From Actinoplanes sp. DH11 (GTDB lineage Bacteria; Actinomycetota; Actinomycetes; Mycobacteriales; Micromonosporaceae): a DNA stretch of 64,000 bases. Below are positions 1 to 8,534 of the stretch, in pieces (positions within the stretch are counted from its first letter, which is position 1; the number at the start of each line of letters is the position of its first letter). The DNA lies in assembly GCF_020873875.1 (NCBI RefSeq), contig NZ_JAHWGU010000008.1, positions 186,001 through 250,000 of the forward strand. Direction: 5' to 3'. The position numbers and the translations under genes are program-made. Under the pieces are notes generated by a model. It searched no databases. It saw only the letters and a list, made by a program, of their open reading frames with translations, and was not told the origin of the DNA.

Positions 1-118
1 GGCCGCCACCCAGCTGGGGGCTTGCCGGGCCCTGCTGCGCTGGTGGGCGCTACACGCCACCACCAACGTGCGCCCCGACGACCTCACCGCGGCCGTCCAG
101 TCCGCACTCACCGCCTGA
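1..118 (+). CDS. C-terminal end of an unknown protein (partial)
   Basis: An open frame enters at base 2 and stops at TGA 116-118, giving about 38 residues that end VQSALTA. The tail is alanine- and leucine-rich with a WW pair (RWWALHATT). It is too short to assign. It lies about 170 bp upstream of the DprA-like gene on the same strand, so it may belong to the same mobile-element gene block. The start is outside the window. Confidence 0.5.
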   Translation, partial: AATQLGACRALLRWWALHATTNVRPDDLTAAVQSALTA

Positions 119-289
119 TCACCACCGGGGTACGCACACCGTCCCCGCCACTCAGACAGCCCCGCATGCCACGGCATCGCGGCGCCCGCCTGTCCCACCT
201 CACGGCCGTTGCCCGGCCACCAGCACCACCCGGGCACGGCCGACACGGCCGTGCCCGGGCCCTCCCACCACGAAGGAGACGGTCCCGAC

Positions 290-1219
290 ATGGCCTCGCA
301 TCCCGTACCGCCACACCCCGACGACGAGCAGCGGCTTGCCCGCGCCGTGCTCACCACGATCACCGCCCCCGGCGACCCGGACGTGCACCGCCTCATCACC
401 GACCACGGCGCCATCGACACCTACCTGCGCCTGGGGTCCCGCGGCCGCCACCGGCTCACCACGACCTCCTGGCACGACTCCGGGCGAGCCCATCGGGTGC
501 GCACCCTGCTGCACACCCCCGGCATCCGGCTGCTGATCCCCGGCGACCCCGACTGGCCCACCACCCTGGACAGGCTCGCCACCCCGGAGGCGGCCACGCT
601 GCTCGGCCCAACCCACGCCCCACCGGTCGCGCTGTGGGTGCGCGGCACGGCCTCCCTGTCCGCACTGCTGTCACGGGCGCTCACCGTCACCGGCGCCCGC
701 GCCGCCACCAGCTACGGCACCCACCTCGCCACCACCATCACCGCCGGCTGCGCCGAGCGCGGCTACACCGTCGTCGCCGGCACCGGATTCGGGATCGACG
801 CCGCCGCCCACCGCGGCGCCCAGTCCACCGGACGTCCCAGCATCGCCGTACTGGCCGGCGGACCGGACCGCCCGCATCCCGCCGCCCACACCGACCTCTG
901 CGACCGGATCGCCGAGAACGGGCTGCTGCTCAGCGAACAACCACCCGGCGCCAACGCCACCCGCACCTCCTACTCCGCCACCCACCGGCTGCTCGGCGCG
1001 CTGAGCGCCGGCACCGTCCTGGTCGAGGCCGGCCCGCGCAGCGGCGGCATCCGCACGGTGCACGCCGCGATCGGCACCGGCAGCGCCGCGATGGCCGTAC
1101 CCGGACCCGTCACCTCAGCGCTGTCCGCCGGCTGTCACCTGTTGCTGCGCGACGCGCGCGTGCATCTGGTCACCGACATCGCCGACGTCCTGACCGTCCT
1201 TCACGGGCGCCAGCCTTGA
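290..1219 (+). CDS. DprA/Smf-like DNA-processing protein
   Basis: Encodes 309 aa resembling the DprA (Smf) family, which binds single-stranded DNA during uptake or transfer and hands it to RecA. A Rossmann-like core runs from about residue 120 to 280, with GARAATSYG, VVAGTGFGIDAAAHRGA and GTVLVEAGPRSGG matching the usual SGGARGID and VVEA landmarks. The ATG at 290 is chosen because AAGGAG lies 11 nt upstream; a longer frame from 209 lacks a good site. DprA-like genes on actinobacterial integrative elements often sit beside a secreted cell-wall hydrolase, as here. It may be element-borne rather than the housekeeping copy; that part is inference. Confidence 0.85.
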   Translation: MASHPVPPHPDDEQRLARAVLTTITAPGDPDVHRLITDHGAIDTYLRLGSRGRHRLTTTSWHDSGRAHRVRTLLHTPGIRLLIPGDPDWPTTLDRLATPEAATLLGPTHAPPVALWVRGTASLSALLSRALTVTGARAATSYGTHLATTITAGCAERGYTVVAGTGFGIDAAAHRGAQSTGRPSIAVLAGGPDRPHPAAHTDLCDRIAENGLLLSEQPPGANATRTSYSATHRLLGALSAGTVLVEAGPRSGGIRTVHAAIGTGSAAMAVPGPVTSALSAGCHLLLRDARVHLVTDIADVLTVLHGRQP

Positions 1220-1322
1220 TCGCCCGCTGTTTCTGTGTGGCTGCCCTGTCGGGCGGCCACGCGCCCCTTCTTCGCCCCTGCCCGGCACGCACGCCGGTGC
1301 CGTCACGTCAGGAGAAACCCCC

Positions 1323-2336
1323 ATGCGCAAACTGATCATCGGTGTCATCGTCGGCGTTCTGACGCTGCCGCTGCTGGGCGCGACCGCCCTGAGTAGCCCC
1401 ACCGGCGCCACCTGCACACCAACGCTCGTTACCGGCAGCGGCTCGTCGAGGCACACGCCCGACTGGGATGCCGACCAGGTTGCGAACGCGACCACCATCG
1501 TCCGCGTCGGAGCAGGCAAGACCATCCCGCAGCACGGCTGGGTGATCGCCGTCGCCACCGCCATCCAAGAATCCACCCTGCGCAACCTGCCCGGCGGCGA
1601 CCGCGACTCCATCGGGCTGTTTCAGCAACGCCCCAGCCAAGGCTGGGGCACCCCCACCCAACTGACCGACCCCGCCTACCAAGCCACCACGTTCTACGAC
1701 ACCCTGCTCGCCGTCGACGGCTGGCAACACCTGCCACTCACCGACGCCGCACAGGCCGTGCAGAAATCGGCGTACCCGCAGGCGTACGCCAAGCACACCA
1801 ACACCGCCACTCAGCTGGTCGTCGCCATCGCCGCCTCCCTGGATCTCCCCGCCGGCGGCTCGTGCCTGAGCCCGTGCACCGTCACCGTCGCTGCCACCGG
1901 TACTGCGTGCGGCGTCCCGGCCGCGGTCTTCGACCGCGCGAAGACGTGGCTGACCGCGTGGAACGGTGGCCCGGTGCCGTACCTGTCCAGCGGCAACCCC
2001 GCCGACTGGCACGCCGGCTACCGCCGCGACTGCTCCGGCTACGTCTCCATGGCCCTCGGCCTGCCCGGCCCCGGCCTCAACACCGCCGCCCTGGCCGCCC
2101 GCTCCCAACCGCTCACCCAAGCCGACCTGCAGCCCGGTGACTTGCTCATCAACCCCGCACCGAATCTGCGCGGCCACGTCGTGCTCTTCGAACGCTGGGC
2201 TGATGCGGCGATGACCCGCTACTGGGGATACGAACAGTCCGGCAGCGGCGGCACCCACTACCACCAGATCCCGTACCCCTACTTCGGCCACTACCCGATG
2301 ACCGCCTACCGACTCCACCACCAGGCAGCCAACTGA
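1323..2336 (+). CDS. Secreted lytic transglycosylase / NlpC-P60 peptidoglycan hydrolase
   Basis: 337 aa with an N-terminal hydrophobic segment (residues 4-25) acting as signal peptide or anchor. Residues about 70-160 look like a lysozyme-type domain: a candidate catalytic Glu in AIQESTLRN followed by SIGLFQQRPSQGWG. Residues about 195-330 are NlpC/P60-like: catalytic Cys in RRDCSGYVS, His in RGHVVLF, and a downstream polar segment. Bifunctional enzymes of this type open the cell wall for conjugation machinery in Gram-positive elements. GGAG at 1311-1314 precedes the ATG. It follows the DprA-like gene by about 100 bp and probably belongs to the same transfer-related block. Confidence 0.85.
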   Translation: MRKLIIGVIVGVLTLPLLGATALSSPTGATCTPTLVTGSGSSRHTPDWDADQVANATTIVRVGAGKTIPQHGWVIAVATAIQESTLRNLPGGDRDSIGLFQQRPSQGWGTPTQLTDPAYQATTFYDTLLAVDGWQHLPLTDAAQAVQKSAYPQAYAKHTNTATQLVVAIAASLDLPAGGSCLSPCTVTVAATGTACGVPAAVFDRAKTWLTAWNGGPVPYLSSGNPADWHAGYRRDCSGYVSMALGLPGPGLNTAALAARSQPLTQADLQPGDLLINPAPNLRGHVVLFERWADAAMTRYWGYEQSGSGGTHYHQIPYPYFGHYPMTAYRLHHQAAN

Positions 2337-2371
2337 CCATCCGCCACCATCGACACCAAGGAGCACCCGCC

Positions 2372-2911
2372 ATGGGCGCCGACCTCGCCATCCGCCACCT
2401 CTACCTCATCGCCGACACCACCTACGACCTTGACGCCGCACTCGCCACTGCAGCAGGCCTGTGCCTCTGCGCGGACATTGCCGCGCTGCACCACCTCATC
2501 GACGAACAATGGCTGCCCGACCACGACTCCGGCCGCATCGACGACCTGACCGGTACTGAGCTCGAGCAGCGCATCGCCGAACTACGACAGCAGGCATACC
2601 GAGTAATCGGCGATCAGCTTCGGGCCTTCGCCGCCTCGCTCAGTTCCCGCGACGTAGCGCGCCTACGCTTCGACAACGCGGAAGATCCTGGCATCGACGC
2701 CTACATCACCGGCGGCCTCAGCCACGGCGACGACCCCACCGACGCCTACACGGCCTGGACCATCATCATGGAAGACCACCGCTTCCCCGACGGCTGGTCC
2801 GAGCAACTCGGCCAAGCCGGCGGCCTGCTCCACCCGTACGGAACCGGCCAGCCCGTCACCGCCGTGACCCTGCGCGCCTGGGCAGCCGACACCCTGGCAG
2901 GAGGTCAATAG
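2372..2911 (+). CDS. Hypothetical protein, 179 aa
   Basis: Not recognised. It is an acidic, mostly helical protein without signal peptide or membrane segment. AAGGAG at 2358-2363 sits 8 nt before the ATG, and codon third positions are GC-rich, so the frame is real. Its TAG stop directly abuts the GTG of the next gene, which indicates co-transcription. The position downstream of the DprA-like and hydrolase genes suggests an accessory role in the same element. Confidence 0.7.
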   Translation: MGADLAIRHLYLIADTTYDLDAALATAAGLCLCADIAALHHLIDEQWLPDHDSGRIDDLTGTELEQRIAELRQQAYRVIGDQLRAFAASLSSRDVARLRFDNAEDPGIDAYITGGLSHGDDPTDAYTAWTIIMEDHRFPDGWSEQLGQAGGLLHPYGTGQPVTAVTLRAWAADTLAGGQ

Positions 2912-3193
2912 GTGCAGGCGGAACCGACCATAGCGGAATTGACCATCCACTCCACCGGACACGTCGTCTGGGAGGCCATAGAGAGCCGGTGGGGCCCCAT
3001 CGACGCGGACCGGCGAGCACTGCTCAACATGCAGCTGCTTGCCGACGACAGCCGGCGGCTGCTCACCCGAGCCGATCAGATCGAGCGCTGGGGCCAAGGC
3101 GAGCGCGACGACATCGCCGCGGCACACGCAGCCGGCCACACCCTGGCCGAGTACTACGCCAGCCGGCAGAGCAACAACGAGTCCGACTGGTAA
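2912..3193 (+). CDS. Hypothetical protein, 93 aa
   Basis: A small soluble helical protein starting with GTG immediately after the stop of the preceding gene; GGAGG at 2900-2904 within the upstream gene serves as ribosome site. The sequence (for example RRALLNMQLLADD and IERWGQGERDDIAAAH) suggests two amphipathic helices. No family is recognised. It ends the plus-strand block before the convergent minus-strand ESX-like operon. Confidence 0.65.
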   Translation: MQAEPTIAELTIHSTGHVVWEAIESRWGPIDADRRALLNMQLLADDSRRLLTRADQIERWGQGERDDIAAAHAAGHTLAEYYASRQSNNESDW

Positions 3194-3429
3194 GCGCTGG
3201 AAGAAGACCTGGACGGAGACTTCCCCTCAGTCAGGCAGGCCCTCCCCGATTTTCGGTCTGTCGAGCGCCGGACCGTAGAGTGGTCGGCGGAACCCACGGG
3301 CCAGGCTGTCCCTGCCAGGACGGTTTCGGTATCCCTCACGACGTGGAGCGGGATCCCCGCCGCCTGGAGAAACGCTCGCAGCGTCGCGGCGAGCGACTCG
3401 ACCTTGTCGTCTTCGACGAAGATGGGCAC
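3154..3429 (-). CDS. Possible small hypothetical protein downstream of the ESX-like operon
   Basis: The minus frame from GTG 3429 begins PIFVEDDKVESLAATLR and has GC-biased third positions for about 30 codons, which then weaken toward the end. It overlaps the 3' end of the convergent gene by 40 bp. No clear ribosome site is visible. It may be the last member of the ESX-like operon, a decayed gene, or no gene at all. Confidence 0.3.
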   Translation of the reverse strand: MPIFVEDDKVESLAATLRAFLQAAGIPLHVVRDTETVLAGTAWPVGSADHSTVRRSTDRKSGRACLTEGKSPSRSSSSAYQSDSLLLCRLA

Positions 3430-3503
3430 CCCGGCAACCAAATAAACGCCGAGTCAAGGCTCGGCGCAGCTTCCCGGCTATCGCCAGGGGTATCCGAATC
3501 CTT

Positions 3504-3821
3504 CTAATTCGTCGGTGGCTCATCGGGGTTGCAGGCGTACTCCGCAGCCGCGTCCAACAATTCGGCTCGCTCTTCATCGCTCAACCTCGCCTGTTCCTGT
3601 TGGAACCTGGCCATTGCTTCCAGAAGCGGCGCTGAGTAGGCCGACGTGCGGGTGACGTCTCGGAGGCTGATCCGCCCGTCGAGCACGTCGCGGGCCATCT
3701 CTGCCAGATCGGGACCGGCCGCGCCCTCTCGGAGCGTTTGAAGATTCCTTCTGAGCTCTCCGGCGAGCTTCCGGTTGCCGGTTACCTCTTCCAGCTCACG
3801 CTCTACCGCGTCATCGGCCAC
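3504..3821 (-). CDS. Hypothetical charged helical protein in ESX-like operon
   Basis: 105 aa starting at GTG 3821, 1 bp beyond the stop of the WXG100-like gene upstream, so translation is likely coupled. It is highly charged and helical (VERELEEVTGNRKLAGELRR; later RLSDEERAELLDAAAEYA) with no membrane segment. Small helical proteins in this position could be chaperone or partner to the ESX-type substrates, but this is inferred from context only. Confidence 0.65.
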   Translation of the reverse strand: MADDAVERELEEVTGNRKLAGELRRNLQTLREGAAGPDLAEMARDVLDGRISLRDVTRTSAYSAPLLEAMARFQQEQARLSDEERAELLDAAAEYACNPDEPPTN

Positions 3822-3822
3822 C

Positions 3823-4533
3823 TCATGCCCCCGGCTTGGCGTAGGCGCCTGCGGGCAACGGGATGGTGGTCAGACTTCCGCCCCTGTAGCCGACAGTCAT
3901 ACCCGTTCCGAAGATGCCCATGACCGTGCTGCCTACGGTGTTGATGAGGATGGAGGCTTTGTTGACCATCGCCAGAATCTCCACGGCTTGCAGGGCCGCA
4001 ACGCCGTAGCCGGCTCCTGCACCGACGCCCGTAGCGGCACCGGCCGCCGCCGCGATCGCCCCGATGACGAATTTGTCCGCGATAGCCTGCAGGATGTTGC
4101 TCAACTGGTTGGAAAGCTGCCACGCACCCAACGCCGCCTTCTGGTAGCCCTGCTCAATCTCCTTCAAGTCGATCTGCTGGCCGTTGAGCGCTGCCGCGAA
4201 ATCAAGGAAGTACTGATGGGCAGCATCAGCAGCATTACCGTCCCAGTGCTCATCTAGCTGGATCACGCCGTCGCGGACGTTGATGCCGAGTTGATCCAGG
4301 CATGCGGCCAGGTTCCCGACGGCTTCGCCGAACTTCCAGATCGCATCCCACTCGCCGGTGATGGCATCGGTGAAGTACCCGAAGACGTCGAAGCCGGTTA
4401 CCGCCTCGACGCCCTTGTTTGTCCACGCGGCAGGAGAGGCGTAGTTGAAGAGATCCACCGGATTCACGAAGCCCTGCGTCCAGGTCTCGTCCGGCACCGA
4501 CGGCGCTACCAGGTGACTAGTCGGATCGGGCAT
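3823..4533 (-). CDS. WXG100/LXG-like type VII secretion substrate
   Basis: 236 aa. A helical N-terminal half contains a W-x-G turn in DEHWDGNAADAAHQYF around residue 105, flanked by long amphipathic helices, as in ESX (type VII) substrates. A glycine/alanine-rich hydrophobic hairpin follows (residues about 155-225, AAAAGAATGVGAGAGYG), resembling pore-like or membrane-inserting tails of PPE/EspB-like proteins. The start at ATG 4533 is preferred over the upstream in-frame codon because G-rich sequence lies just upstream and homology begins there. It overlaps the upstream gene by 17 bp. No EccC ATPase is in view, so the exporter must lie elsewhere. Confidence 0.7.
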   Translation of the reverse strand: MPDPTSHLVAPSVPDETWTQGFVNPVDLFNYASPAAWTNKGVEAVTGFDVFGYFTDAITGEWDAIWKFGEAVGNLAACLDQLGINVRDGVIQLDEHWDGNAADAAHQYFLDFAAALNGQQIDLKEIEQGYQKAALGAWQLSNQLSNILQAIADKFVIGAIAAAAGAATGVGAGAGYGVAALQAVEILAMVNKASILINTVGSTVMGIFGTGMTVGYRGGSLTTIPLPAGAYAKPGA

Positions 4534-4891
4534 GCCCCATCCCCCGCCTCGGCTCGGTCTCATAGTCCCAAGAACCGCCCCGCGGCACTCCCGGATAGCC
4601 CGCGTCGATCTCGGCAGCGGATCGTGTATCCGTACGTTCGTACTCAGCCGCAGCAGCGCCCACAGCCCGCTCAGACTCGATGCCCAGGTTCTTGAGGTGC
4701 GCCATCAAGCGGTGGAACTCGGCGACGAGAACACGGTGGCCCGGCGCGACGAAGCCCATGAGGCCTTGCTCGTGAAGAGCGAGATCCCCGTACACAGAGA
4801 TGTAGCGATCGGCTTCTTCGGCCACCTGGTCAATGTCACCAAGCTGGCGGGCGTACGCCCGCAGTACCAAGGGCTCCACATGGAAGGTCAT
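4517..4891 (-). CDS. Small ESX-type (EspC/WXG100-like) protein
   Basis: 124 aa, predicted helical hairpin beginning MTFHVEPLVLRAYARQLGD, a pattern shared with actinobacterial ESX-associated small proteins of the WXG100/EspC type. ATG 4891 overlaps the TGA of the upstream membrane gene (ATGA), which fixes the start and implies translational coupling. A longer frame begins at 4975 inside the upstream gene and is rejected. It probably forms a heterodimer with the adjacent 236-aa protein; this is family-based inference. Confidence 0.7.
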   Translation of the reverse strand: MTFHVEPLVLRAYARQLGDIDQVAEEADRYISVYGDLALHEQGLMGFVAPGHRVLVAEFHRLMAHLKNLGIESERAVGAAAAEYERTDTRSAAEIDAGYPGVPRGGSWDYETEPRRGMGHARSD

Positions 4892-5205
4892 ACTGGCGTG
4901 ATCCCGTTGATGATGACGACGGCAGCGATTAGCAGGGCTGTTCCGGCGACCGCATAGAGCAGGCTTCGTCGCCACAGCCGCGCCGCTTGCACCTCATCCG
5001 CGGTTCGGTGCAGCTTGACCGCGTCGAGGAACGAGACAACGAACGCCGCACCCGGCAAAAGCATGATCGGCCACCCGAGCAGGGGGATGGAATAGCCCGT
5101 TGTCGTGCTGACCACGAGACCGAAAATCACGAGCAGGTAGACGCCGGTCAGGAAGATGGCGAACTTGCCCGCTCCCCGTTGCATGTCGAGCCGTGAACTG
5201 ACCAC
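4888..5205 (-). CDS. Small membrane protein heading the ESX-like operon
   Basis: 105 aa with about three hydrophobic helices (FAIFLTGVYLLVIFGLVV; LLGWPIMLLPGAAFVVSFL; LLYAVAGTALLIAAVVII). GTG 5205 is chosen because GAAAGGG lies about 7 nt upstream. It is the first gene of a minus-strand set of four with overlaps or near-abutments. It may anchor or assist the small secreted partners; its function is unknown. Confidence 0.65.
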   Translation of the reverse strand: MVSSRLDMQRGAGKFAIFLTGVYLLVIFGLVVSTTTGYSIPLLGWPIMLLPGAAFVVSFLDAVKLHRTADEVQAARLWRRSLLYAVAGTALLIAAVVIINGITPV

Positions 5206-6176
5206 CGGGCATCCCTTTCAGCGCTGGCTACTGCTGGGAGGCTAGCGAGTGACCTGCGAAGATCACCGACCCGCGAGCTACGCCCATCGATCCCTGATGG
5301 CCTCCCGTAGTGGTACACGCCAGTTAGAGCTAGCCAGTTCAAGGCGATCTTTTCGCGCAGCCGAGAAATTTCGACGAGGGCCCTGGGGGAAGTCGAGCAC
5401 CCCCATAGCACTTGATCACTCGCCGGGGCTGCTGGTGTGACAGCGCACCCAGACATCTTCTCCGGGCATTTTGCCGAAGGGTGGTCCTGCACTTTGCACA
5501 CTCGGCGAAAGCGCCGGTACGTGATCTTCGTAGGGGGCGGTGTGGCGGCGATACTGCGGCGTCTGGGCGTCAGACCAGCGTTCGGGGGACCTTCACCGGC
5601 GGCAACGGGTACATGACCTGGTGCAGCTGAACGCCTACTCGGACCGCGGCGACGAGGCGTTTAAGGCGGGCGGCCCTGTGCGGCGTGCGCCCGCCCACCG
5701 CTGATGTGGCCCCAACTGGCCGTGCAGACGACGGAGTCGACATACGCGGCTGCATGCACGCTCGTCAGCCTCTGCGATCAGATGTCGGCCGCGCGTATTC
5801 GTTCCTCGCATGGCGTCCCCACGACCATGCCGAAGACCGAAGCCGAGCGGCTCGGCATGCGCACCTGCTCGTGGTTTGGCAGGCCGATGCCACTGGTGCC
5901 TGCCCGAGTTGCCCTCGGTTGCTGCTTGGGCCGACTCCGCACGATGCCGAGGAAGCCCGCGAATGGGCCCAACCTGCCGACACGCGCCGTCGGTCTCGGA
6001 GCCGGCTCTTCGTACGCGGCGCCGCACAAATGGCGGTCGCGAGGCCGGCGGGTGCGTGCAACGGACCGCTCCGCGTCGCAGAGTATGCCGAGCTTGCGCG
6101 CCGGGAGCAGGTGCACCTGCAGGGGCACCAGCCGCGTATTGGTGGTCGTCAGGTTGGCCGCGTCTATCGTGCGTGG
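5206..6176. other. Gene-poor stretch, no supported gene
   Basis: All six frames contain open stretches, but none shows a convincing start, ribosome site or family motif, and GC bias is not consistent in any frame. It may contain decayed sequence between the ESX-like operon and the EF-G domain-IV gene. I see no tRNA, repeat or clear terminator. Confidence 0.4.
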
Positions 6177-6542
6177 ATGACCGTCGCCTTCGACCGGCCG
6201 GTACGCGAGATCACCGTCCGAGCCGGCACGCAAACCAACTGTGGAGGGTTCGCCCAGATTTCCGCCGACTTCGAGCCGGCCGATGAGTTCGCGTTCGTGG
6301 ACGCCCACGATCCGCAACGGACAGGCAGCCGTGACCAACAGTTGATCGATGCCTGTGTGACCGCGGTGTGCCGCGGTGTCGTCGAAGAATTGACCAGCAT
6401 CGGGCAGGGTGAGCTGCCGGCGGTCCGGTTCGTGTTGCGGCGGGTCCTGGTGCACGAGGTTGACTCGGTGGACTTCCGCAACGTACAAGCCGGGCGGAAG
6501 GCCGCCATCGAGGCAGTTCGCCGGCTAGGTGAAGCCTCCTGA
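6177..6542 (+). CDS. Standalone EF-G domain IV-like protein
   Basis: 121 aa from ATG 6177. The residues PVREITVRA, GGFAQISADFEP, a central CVTAVCRGVVEEL helix and HEVDSVDF line up with domain IV of elongation factor G and of tetracycline-type ribosomal protection proteins (family landmarks GGRGQF and HxVDSS). There is no GTPase domain, nor domains II, III or V, in any frame around it. The frame is open further upstream but that part has no recognisable homology or ribosome site. Either a free tRNA-mimic domain or the remnant of a longer translation factor. Confidence 0.55.
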   Translation: MTVAFDRPVREITVRAGTQTNCGGFAQISADFEPADEFAFVDAHDPQRTGSRDQQLIDACVTAVCRGVVEELTSIGQGELPAVRFVLRRVLVHEVDSVDFRNVQAGRKAAIEAVRRLGEAS

Positions 6543-6805
6543 CGGTTGCCTCGATCCCGGCGGCTGAGGCCTTTGGCGCAACGGGCACGGATCGTGCACG
6601 AAACCATCGGGGCCGCATAGCTGATTCTGACAGGCCTGAACCGGGCTCCTGGACGGGAGCCCGATCTGGGGTTCATAGCATCACTCCGGCTAACAACACG
6701 CTTCGCTGGCGGAATCACCGCCCGACTGGCCAGAAAGCTGAAACGTCATAACCGCCGAACTGCAACGAGGGGAGTCCCAGTTACAGTGCGGCGGGTTGGT
6801 CCGTT

Positions 6806-7441
6806 TTAGGACGAACAGGTATTGAGCATCGCCTGTAGGGCGCTCTTCTCCGCAGTCTGCACCTTCAGCGCCCAGTGGGATTTCACCGCGACCCACATCT
6901 TCGCGTAGGTGCACCGGTAGGCACTGCGGGACGGCTGCCAGGTCGAGGGATCCTGGTCGCCCTTGGCCTGGTTTACGTTGTCGGTGACCGCGATCAGCTG
7001 CGGCCGGGAAAGGTCGTTGGCGAAGTTCTGCCGCTTGCTGGTGGTCCAGGTGCTGGCGCCGGAGCGCCACGCTTCGGCCAGTGGCACGACGTGGTCGATG
7101 TCGACGTCGCTTGCTGCGGTCCAGGTTGCGCCGTCGTACGGGGAGTACCAGGAGCCGGAGGTCGCTGCGCACGCTGAGCTGGTCACCACGCTGGTGCCGT
7201 CGCGCTTGAGGACGGTCTCGCGGGTATTGCAGGTGCCGCTGATGGTGATCCAGTGAGGGAACAGGTCCCGGTCGTAGCTTCCGGCATTGGCTTCGGCGGC
7301 GACGGTGAGCCCGTTGAGCTGGTTCTGCGCGGTGGCTTTGCTCGGGATGCCGGGCGGGGTGGCAGCGGCGGGGGCGGCTGGCAGACCCGCAGCGGCGGTG
7401 ACGATGAGGGCGGCGGCGAGAAGATAGCGGATACGGCGCAT
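6806..7441 (-). CDS. Secreted HNH endonuclease (DUF1524/GmrSD C-terminal-like)
   Basis: 211 aa. The N-terminus RRIRYLLAAALIVTAAAG followed by an alanine-rich stretch is a signal peptide (residues 1-30). The nuclease core shows DIDHVVPLAEAW near residue 115, then NDLSRPQLIAV and NVNQAKGDQDP, the usual His-metal pattern of secreted actinobacterial HNH enzymes. ATG 7441 is chosen because the signal peptide starts there; the frame is open upstream without a signal. Two late cysteines (CTYAK and the CSS C-terminus) could form a disulfide outside the cell. Likely role is extracellular DNA degradation. Confidence 0.88.
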   Translation of the reverse strand: MRRIRYLLAAALIVTAAAGLPAAPAAATPPGIPSKATAQNQLNGLTVAAEANAGSYDRDLFPHWITISGTCNTRETVLKRDGTSVVTSSACAATSGSWYSPYDGATWTAASDVDIDHVVPLAEAWRSGASTWTTSKRQNFANDLSRPQLIAVTDNVNQAKGDQDPSTWQPSRSAYRCTYAKMWVAVKSHWALKVQTAEKSALQAMLNTCSS

Positions 7442-8366
7442 GGTCGACTCCCATCGCTGGCGGCATCCCCGGATGGTGACGCCACATAGATGGGAGTCAG
7501 TGTGCGGCCGCAGTGGTTGCCGTCGGTCATCTTGAAAACGTCGTACGGCAACCGGGATGGAAACAGTTCGGCTACGGAGCCGAGGCAGCCGCCTACTTCT
7601 GCGGTCTTTGACGTCCTCGAGCGCATCACGCGCCACGACCGCGTCGCGTAGTCCAGTTGTCGAGCTGAGCGGGCGTTGCAACGCGCCGCCAAGGTTTGTG
7701 CGATCTGCCAACAGCCGCCCATGTCGCGGACCTGAGCAATGTCGCGCCTGTCGTCAAGGCCGCCGTTGCGCAACCCGACAGCTTCAGGCACGGTCTGAGC
7801 CTCAGCGACGCGACCGTGTCGCCGAGCAGAAGGATGCGGGACGCCCGGCCGGCGGAAGCCATGGTTCCCTGGATGTCAGAGCCACCCACCGGCGGGCGCC
7901 ACCGCCAGCGCCAGCGCCAGCACGCGGTCGCAAGCGCGCTTCGCGCGGCCGCAGCTCACGGCGTCGGCCAGCCGGTCAGCTCGCCGCGTAGTGACTCCCT
8001 GTCGTGCCGTGGTTGAACGTGTCAAACAGGGCGCCGCGGCCACGCCCCGTGATCGGGCGTCGGCGATCAACCGCCAGAGGTGTGATCCTGCCCGCCAGGC
8101 CAGCGCATCGATGAACCCGTGGAGACGGCGGTGATCTGGATGCACATTGCGCCGGGCAGCGCGGCCGATCTTGGATGGAATGCCGATCGTGTCGGCGATG
8201 ACCTGAACGATCACCCCGTGACGGCTGGGAACTGCCGGAGTATTGCGGCTGCTGGTCGGCGGTGCGGCCGATCGGGATCAGCGTGCCGCGCATGCGAGAT
8301 CAAGGTCGAAGAAGGGCTCGGTGGCTGCCGCCCGTCGTGGTGGCGGTCAGGTCGAGGGCCGCACCT
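7442..8366. other. Intergenic region, no supported gene
   Basis: Several overlapping frames are open but look like arginine/alanine-rich shadow translations. One minus frame at about 7980-8190 gives LHGFIDALAWRAGSHLW, which could be a decayed gene piece, but I cannot name it. No tRNA or repeats seen. Confidence 0.35.
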
Positions 8367-8534
8367 CTATCCCCTGCCGTGGGTGCTCATCCACAGCTCC
8401 ACGTCCACGGTCTTCCAGATCTTGCCTTGGGCGAGATCTGCGACGGGAGCAAGGAAATCTGCGCGCCTGGTCAACTCGAAGGTCCGTTGCCGGCTGACGG
8501 CGCCGAGCCTGACGCGAATTTCGTGGGCGCCCAT
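8367..8534 (-). CDS. AlpA/MerR-type small HTH DNA-binding protein
   Basis: About 55 aa from ATG 8534. The pattern GAHEIRVRLGAVSRQRTFEL, then RRADFLAPVADLAQGKIW, then DVELWMSTH matches the compact winged HTH of AlpA/excisionase-like regulators (recognition helix, short wing, final helix). Upstream in-frame ATGs at 8555 and 8597 exist, but homology begins at 8534. Proteins of this size on mobile elements act as excisionases or repressors. No integrase is next to it, so it may be a leftover of a lost element. Confidence 0.55.
   Translation of the reverse strand: MGAHEIRVRLGAVSRQRTFELTRRADFLAPVADLAQGKIWKTVDVELWMSTHGRG

Noticed and set aside
22..1335. 437-aa Arg/His/Pro-rich frame over the DprA-like gene
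   Set aside because: Low-complexity shadow frame of a real gene; no ribosome site or motif.
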